Shown piece by piece: positions 59,610-64,000 of a stretch of DNA of 64,000 nucleotides (positions are counted from its first letter, which is position 1; every line of letters begins with the position of its first letter). Under the pieces are notes generated by a model. It saw only the letters and a program-made list of their open reading frames with translations. It ran no database searches and was not told the origin of the DNA. A program made the translations under genes and the position numbers. Source of the DNA: Streptomyces sp. NRRL B-3428 (GTDB lineage: Bacteria > Actinomycetota > Actinomycetes > Streptomycetales > Streptomycetaceae); assembly GCA_000721375.1 (NCBI GenBank), contig JOGW01000012.1, positions 310,001 to 374,000 of the forward strand, written 5' to 3'.

Positions 59610-60863
59610 TCAGAAGGTGCAGCCCGCGGTGAACGGCTTGCCGGCGTACCGGTCGTTCATCCAGGCGATCGCCTCCTCCAGCGGGGCGTCGCTGATGGTG
59701 TGCCCCTGGTCGGGGTAGTGCCTGAACTCCAGGTCCACGCCCTTGTCGCACAGCTCCTGGGCCAGTGCCCGGTTGAGGCCGCTCAGCACGTCGTTGCCGC
59801 CCTGCGGCAGCAACAGCGGGAGCTTGGTGGTGACCTGGTTGGTGGCGTTGGCCTTGAGGGCGGCGTTCAGCGGTCCGAGGTCGGCGTCGGGCAGCAGGAC
59901 GTCCTGTGGGGGCGGGATCTTCGTCTCGCCGGACATACAGGGTTCCGTCCACTGCTGGTCTGCCGCGACCAGCGCCTTCGGCGTGAGGAGCTTTGCGGGC
60001 TCGACCGCCGGGTCGCCCGCCGCGGCCCCGTTGATGAGTGTCAGAAGCATTCCGGCGTACGGGGTGGCCACCGTGCTCTGCTCGGCGAACAGGTCCGGCA
60101 TCCACTCGAATCCAACCGCGGGCGCGTTGGCGACCACGCCCTTGAGCTTCAGGTCGGGTGCGTACGCGGTGGCGTAGTGCGCGGTCCACAGGGCCGCGTG
60201 CCCGCCCTGCGACCCGCCGAAGACGAGCGCGGTACTGCCTGCCTTCGGTTCGACCTGGCGTACGGCCCGCAGCATGTCGAGGGTGGCGTACGCGGCGGAC
60301 CTGCCGTTCAGGTACGGGTGTCTGATCCCCGTCACGCCCAGGCCGATGTAGTCGGGCTGGACGACGACGAAGCCGCGGGCGAGGAGTTTGCCCGCCGCGC
60401 TGTCGTCATAGAGCCCGGCGAAGGCCGGCATACGCGACGGGCTGCACTCCGAGCCGATGCCCATCGTGCCGTGGTCCACGGCGGCGACGGGCCGGCCCCC
60501 GGCGGGCGCGGGCCCGTCCGGGATGGTGACCAGGCCGGTCGCGGGTACCGGCTTGCCGTCGGGCCCGGTGCTCAGGTACATCACCAGGAAGGTGTGCGAC
60601 TTCGTCGTGAGCTTCAACTCGGGCGAGGTGAAGGGGCGTTGGCGTATCACCGCGCCGGGCTTGCCCGCGGGCAGCGGCTTCGGCGGATCGAAGAACGCCT
60701 TGCCCTTGGGCGGCGAGGTGTCCACGACCGGTTCCTTGGGGGCCTGGGCGCCGGCTCCGGTGCAGCCCGACAGGGCCGGCACCGCGACTGTCAGGCAGGC
60801 GAGGACCCCGCGGAGTGTCCGTAACCATGTGCTGCGGCGGAGGCGGCTCTGGGCGTGCGTCAA
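59610..60863 (-). CDS. Secreted lipase-family lipoprotein
   Basis: A 417-residue secreted alpha/beta hydrolase: signal sequence and lipobox LSGC (Cys34), then a fungal/bacterial secretory lipase-like (LIP) fold (VAAVDHGTMGIGSECSPS; RGFVVVQPDYIGLGVTGIRHPYLNGRSAAYATLDMLRAV; nucleophile GGSQGGHAA; HYPDQGHTISDAP with the catalytic His). It probably hydrolyses esters or triacylglycerols outside the cell. The start is TTG at 60863 with AAGGAG upstream; it overlaps the stop of the TetR gene (TTGA), so the two are co-expressed. Confidence 0.85.
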   Translation of the reverse strand: MTHAQSRLRRSTWLRTLRGVLACLTVAVPALSGCTGAGAQAPKEPVVDTSPPKGKAFFDPPKPLPAGKPGAVIRQRPFTSPELKLTTKSHTFLVMYLSTGPDGKPVPATGLVTIPDGPAPAGGRPVAAVDHGTMGIGSECSPSRMPAFAGLYDDSAAGKLLARGFVVVQPDYIGLGVTGIRHPYLNGRSAAYATLDMLRAVRQVEPKAGSTALVFGGSQGGHAALWTAHYATAYAPDLKLKGVVANAPAVGFEWMPDLFAEQSTVATPYAGMLLTLINGAAAGDPAVEPAKLLTPKALVAADQQWTEPCMSGETKIPPPQDVLLPDADLGPLNAALKANATNQVTTKLPLLLPQGGNDVLSGLNRALAQELCDKGVDLEFRHYPDQGHTISDAPLEEAIAWMNDRYAGKPFTAGCTF

Positions 60864-61501
60864 GGACGAACTCCTTCGGGAGGCGGGGCCGCGACCACGA
60901 CCAGGGCGACGATCGTGTCGATGACCGCCCCCATGTCCACGGTGGGGTCGATCAGCCACTGGTGCTGGATGCCGTCCGCGGCGGCGAGGGCGAGCCGGGC
61001 GATGGCGTCCGGGTCGATGTCGGGGCGGATGCGGCCCGCCAGTTGAAGTTCGGTGAGGCCCGCGCGCAGGGCGATGAGGATGTCGCCGTTGCGGACCTCG
61101 AAGAAGTCGCGCGCAGGGTGGTCGGGGAAACCCGACGCGGCTGCCATGCTCACGTACAGACGCACCAGACCGGCCACATCACCGCTGCGGCGCAGTGTCG
61201 CGGCCATCGGCGAGATCGGGTCCGTGTACGACTCCTGGGCCGTGCGCTCCTTGGCGAGTCTGTCGCGCTCGGCCAGGGTCCAGATCAGCAGGCCCTCGCG
61301 CGAGCCGAAGTAGCGCAGGACGCCCGCCTGGGACATACCCATCCGCTCGGCGATCTCTTTGATCAGGGCACCCTTCTCGCCGAGTTGCGCGAAGACCTCG
61401 AGCGCCACCGCCAGAATCTCGCCCCGGCGGCGCACACCCTTGGCGTAACGGCCGCGCGGGGTACGGATGTTGTCGAGCCGCGCGGCGCGCTCCGGGTCCA
61501 T
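60860..61501 (-). CDS. TetR-family repressor
   Basis: A 213-residue regulator: helix-turn-helix region GVRRRGEILAVALEVFAQLGEKGALIKEIAERMGMSQAGVLRYFGSREGLLIWTLAERD. The C-terminal ligand domain (ARDFFEVRNGDILIALRAGLTELQLAGRIRPDIDPDAIARLALAAADGIQHQWLIDP) resembles the TetR_C_6/BetI-like branch. ATG 61501 is used, since upstream residues to 61612 are not alike. It overlaps the lipase gene by four bases and is divergent from the VOC gene; either may be its target. Confidence 0.92.
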   Translation of the reverse strand: MDPERAARLDNIRTPRGRYAKGVRRRGEILAVALEVFAQLGEKGALIKEIAERMGMSQAGVLRYFGSREGLLIWTLAERDRLAKERTAQESYTDPISPMAATLRRSGDVAGLVRLYVSMAAASGFPDHPARDFFEVRNGDILIALRAGLTELQLAGRIRPDIDPDAIARLALAAADGIQHQWLIDPTVDMGAVIDTIVALVVVAAPPPEGVRP

Positions 61502-61610
61502 GCGCGAAAAGCTAGCCGAGTTCACTTTTGGAGTCCATGCACAGGCGCGGGCCTTATCCGGCGCCGAGGTGTCACAGTGAAGCCGGCGCCGATCCGATGG
61601 GGGGCACAGC

Positions 61611-62090
61611 ATGGTGATGGGTGTGCGACGGGTACGGCATGTGAAGCTGCCGGTGACCGATCTGGCCCGCAGCGTCGCCTGGTACCGGGCGCTGCTCGGC
61701 CTGGAGCTCGCGGCCGAGTTCTCCGAGCAGGGGAACGTGCGCGGGGCGCAGCTCGTCGATCCCGACGGCGGTTACGCCATCGCGCTGCGCGAACGGCGGT
61801 TCTGTGCAAGCCGGCCCGACCTCACGGGCTTCGATCCCTTCGCGCTCGAGGCCGAGTCGACCGAGGTCCTGCACCGGCTCGCCGAACGATGCGACGCGCT
61901 GGGCGTGAAGCACGGTGGCGTCCAGGACCGCGGTGAGTGGGGAGCGCATCTCGACATCCCCGATCCCGACGGTACGGTCCTGCGGTTCCTGGCCCACAAC
62001 GTCATCGGCGCCGGGGGGTTCCTCGGCGTCGACTTCGACGGTGAAGGCCAGGTCAGCACCTACTCCACGCCCCGGCTCGAGCGGCCCTGA
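61611..62090 (+). CDS. VOC-family (glyoxalase/bleomycin resistance-like) protein
   Basis: A 159-residue single-chain VOC protein: VRHVKLPVTDLARSVAWYRALLGLELAAEF begins the fold and GAHLDIPDPDGTVLRFLAHN ends it; His, Glu and related metal ligands are at the expected places but not all can be assigned. It could be a dioxygenase, lyase or binding protein. ATG 61611 is used, though ATG 61617 is possible. It is divergent from the TetR gene, so the two probably form a regulator-target pair. It converges with the capA-like gene with seven bases between. Confidence 0.88.
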   Translation: MVMGVRRVRHVKLPVTDLARSVAWYRALLGLELAAEFSEQGNVRGAQLVDPDGGYAIALRERRFCASRPDLTGFDPFALEAESTEVLHRLAERCDALGVKHGGVQDRGEWGAHLDIPDPDGTVLRFLAHNVIGAGGFLGVDFDGEGQVSTYSTPRLERP

Positions 62091-62097
62091 CGTCGGG

Positions 62098-63303
62098 TCA
62101 ACTGCCCATCAGGAGCCCCTGCTCGGCAGCTCCCCGGCTCAGCACTACACGCCGGATACGGTCCCGTACGTCCGTGTAGTCGGCGCCGCGCTTGATCGCC
62201 GCGTTCAGGTTCACCACCCGGCCGTCGCCGGTGTCGAACCACTGCGGGACGAACTCCGCCTTGGCCACCTCCCAGCGGCCGCCCGGCTGCTTCGGCGCTG
62301 CGAAGGTGAAGCGGCCGATCGTGCCCTGGTTGCCGCGCGGGTCGTGCTCCCCGGCGTAATTGATCATGTCGCCGGCGATCTGGTCGCCCATGCCGTAGAT
62401 CACCCAGGTGCCGTTGACCTTCTCGTACGGCTGCGGGACATGCGCGTGCGTGCCGATGATGAGGTCGATGTCCGGGCGCCCGTTCGTCTTCGACGCGGTG
62501 AGGCGCTTGGCGAGGCTCCGTTGGCGGGCGTCGGGCTGGTTCTGCCATTCAGTGCCCCAGTGCGGGCTGACCACGACCACGTCGGCGCCCGCCTCACGGG
62601 CCGCACGGGCATCCGCGATGATCTTCTTCGCGTCGATCAGGTTGAGCGCCCACGGCTTGCCCGCCGGGAGCGGATAGCCGTTGGTGCCGTAGCTGTACGC
62701 GAGGTGGGCCACCTTCGCGTCGCCCGCCTTCATGATCGTGGGGCGCCTGGCCTCTGCCGCGGTACGGGCCGAACCGGCATGCCTGACCCCGGCCTTGTCG
62801 AGCGCGTCGAGTGTGCGGCGGATACCGGACATGCCCGCGTCCAGCGTGTGGTTGGAGGCGGTCGAGCAGGCGTCGTAGCCGGTCGCGGCCAGTGCGGCGG
62901 CGACCTGGGGCGGGGACTTGAACGCCGGGTAGCCGGTGTAGTCGCCGTCCTCGCCGTACACCGTCTCCATGTGGCAGATGGCCAGATCCGCCTTGGAGAC
63001 CACGGGTTTGACACCGAGCAGCATCGGCCGGAAGTCATAGCCGTCGCCGCCCGCGTCGGCGTTCGCCTGGCGGATGATCGAGGCGTGCGGCAGGACGTCA
63101 CCGGATGCCACCAGGGTGAAGCCCTTGCGGGGCGCAGCACCGGGGCCGCCGGCCGCGGACGGGGCGGGCGGCTTCTTCGAGGACTGCGGTCCCGGCGCAG
63201 GAGCCTGCGGCTCGGCGGTGCAGCTTGTAACAGCGGCCAGGAGCAGCGCGGCCAGCGCCGCACCTGCGGTTCGTGCACGGAATGAACCAGTGCGTTCAGT
63301 CAT
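62098..63303 (-). CDS. CapA/PgsA-family lipoprotein
   Basis: A 401-residue secreted protein: signal sequence and lipobox VTSC (Cys28), an Ala/Pro-rich linker, then the CapA metallophosphatase-like fold with FTLVASGDVLPHASI, NHTLDAG, VVSPHWGTE and IIGTHAHVPQP. The family includes the poly-gamma-glutamate synthesis/export protein PgsA/CapA and several cell-wall phosphodiesterase-like proteins; no pgsB or pgsC is adjacent, so capsule synthesis is not implied. The ATG at 63303 starts just before the signal peptide; the frame's extra upstream residues look non-secretory. Confidence 0.9.
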   Translation of the reverse strand: MTERTGSFRARTAGAALAALLLAAVTSCTAEPQAPAPGPQSSKKPPAPSAAGGPGAAPRKGFTLVASGDVLPHASIIRQANADAGGDGYDFRPMLLGVKPVVSKADLAICHMETVYGEDGDYTGYPAFKSPPQVAAALAATGYDACSTASNHTLDAGMSGIRRTLDALDKAGVRHAGSARTAAEARRPTIMKAGDAKVAHLAYSYGTNGYPLPAGKPWALNLIDAKKIIADARAAREAGADVVVVSPHWGTEWQNQPDARQRSLAKRLTASKTNGRPDIDLIIGTHAHVPQPYEKVNGTWVIYGMGDQIAGDMINYAGEHDPRGNQGTIGRFTFAAPKQPGGRWEVAKAEFVPQWFDTGDGRVVNLNAAIKRGADYTDVRDRIRRVVLSRGAAEQGLLMGS

Positions 63304-63735
63304 CGACCGTGGCTTCCCTTGAGTGGTGGACGAGCCGGGTGAGGGTGCTCGCAATCTCCACGTCCGAATCCATCCGGGGGCGAGAGTCAAGTCAAGGAGC
63401 TTTGCCGCGATGGTTGCCAATCCGGAATGACTTGGCGGAAACATAAGCTAATCACCCAATTGGTCAACGGTTGTTTCCGGTCGGCTTCGGGTCGGCTTCC
63501 ACTTGCCCCGTACTCCGCTCCATTTCGACCGTCCAGCCGCCCTATCCGACCGTTCACCGTGCCGTTCGTCGCGCCGTTCGTCGTGCGTCCGGCCTGCGGA
63601 CGAACCGTTCGGCGCACGGCACGGCCGCCCGCTCGACTGCCGTCGCACAGGCGCTCCGCAGCCTGTCGAGGCGCCGTTACGTTCGCGGCGACGCAGCGAC
63701 AGAGCCGACGCGGCGACCAATCGGAGGAGTCAACG
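63304..63735. other. Intergenic region upstream of an ECF sigma factor gene
   Basis: About 430 bases separate the divergent CapA-like and sigma factor genes. The sequence is lower in GC around 63410-63480, as expected for promoters (ggaaac at 63437 is a loose -35-like element). At 63561-63584 there is a 12-bp direct repeat, gccgttcgtcgc followed by gccgttcgtcgt. Nothing else clear is visible. Confidence 0.6.
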
Positions 63736-64000
63736 GTGACCACCGCCATGGAGCACCCCACGCGCACCCCCGAGCAGGAGCTGGCCGAACTCCAGGAGGC
63801 GCACGGTCGCGCCCTGTTCGGGTTTCTGCTCGGCCTCACCTACGGCGACCGCCAGCGCGCGGAGGATCTGGTGCAGGAGACGCTGGTGCGCGCCTGGCAG
63901 CACCCCGAGGCGCTGCGCAGCGACCACGAGTCGATGCGCCCATGGCTGTTCACGGTCGGCCGCCGGCTCGCGATCGATGCGCGCCGGGCCCGGCTCGCCC
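63736..64000 (+). CDS. ECF-type RNA polymerase sigma factor, truncated by window edge
   Basis: The first 88 residues of an extracytoplasmic-function sigma factor. The sigma-2 region is recognisable: HGRALFGFLLGLTYGDRQRAEDLVQETLVRAWQHPEALRSDHESMRPWLFTVGRRLAIDARRARL; the region 2.1-2.4 patterns AEDLVQETLVRAWQ and PWLFTVGRRLAID are clear. The rest, including region 4, lies off the right edge. GTG 63736 has a good GGAGG site. An anti-sigma gene may follow but is outside the window. Confidence 0.93.
   Translation, partial: MTTAMEHPTRTPEQELAELQEAHGRALFGFLLGLTYGDRQRAEDLVQETLVRAWQHPEALRSDHESMRPWLFTVGRRLAIDARRARLA

Noticed and set aside
62098..63303. Poly-gamma-glutamate capsule locus
   Set aside because: Only a CapA-like lipoprotein is present; pgsB and pgsC are not adjacent.
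63421..63735. Clear ECF-type autoregulated promoter for the sigma factor gene
   Set aside because: A ggaaac element is visible, but no matching -10 element at fixed spacing was found.

Overview
The window reads as a Streptomyces chromosome segment. Base composition is very GC-rich, GTG starts are common, coupled genes overlap by ATGA or GTGA, and several families are typical of Streptomyces (DUF574 methyltransferases, RmdA-type c-di-GMP proteins, actinomycete LysX). From memory, the order trxC, then sdhCAB, then rmdA with a repeat lipoprotein, resembles the S. coelicolor left arm around SCO0880-SCO0930. That is recollection and was not searched. I saw no rRNA, tRNA, CRISPR array or intact insertion sequence.

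Region 1 (1-3300): a leftward cell-envelope group. A D-Ala-D-Ala carboxypeptidase lipoprotein overlaps a VanJ-like membrane phosphoesterase, followed by the start of an OmpR/CseB-like response regulator. Region 2 (3450-14030): an arsenic island with three ArsR regulators. Module A is a cysteine-tailed flavoprotein and an MFS transporter with a divergent ArsR. Module B is arsR-acr3-arsO leftward and arsC-arsT rightward, the arsRBOCT gene set known from Streptomyces. Module C is arsM plus a second methyltransferase leftward and arsR-arsN1 rightward. A 34-bp operator-like sequence is shared, with 28 identities, by the promoters of modules A and C, which suggests one regulon for efflux, methylation, redox conversion and organoarsenical detoxification.

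Region 3 (14150-26110): pirin, RlmG, a TPR protein, a flippase-like membrane protein with a degenerate kinase domain, then a divergent flavoprotein/thioredoxin pair whose thioredoxin has an exact sigma-R promoter match. A benzaldehyde-type dehydrogenase follows, beside a decayed pobA pseudogene that carries a repeat-like insertion. Two convergent LacI regulators close the region. Region 4 (26130-36700): a MITE-like element with 25-bp inverted ends, amidase, NfeD-like/flotillin pair, chitinase-like GH18 protein, a PemK-family protein convergent with a PARG-type macrodomain protein, a sugar-binding lipoprotein with a DasR-like site, dodecin and several enzymes.

Region 5 (36700-50460): UvrA-like ATPase, YceI and XRE regulator, sdhCAB with a divergent LysR regulator, DoxX, and an rmdA-DUF574 overlap followed by a two-repeat lipoprotein. 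Region 6 (50650-64000): cell-surface functions (Ag85-like esterase, two small secreted proteins, class E/F-like sortase, NodB deacetylase, LysX), then Usp, lipase, TetR, VOC, CapA and the start of an ECF sigma factor that runs off the end.
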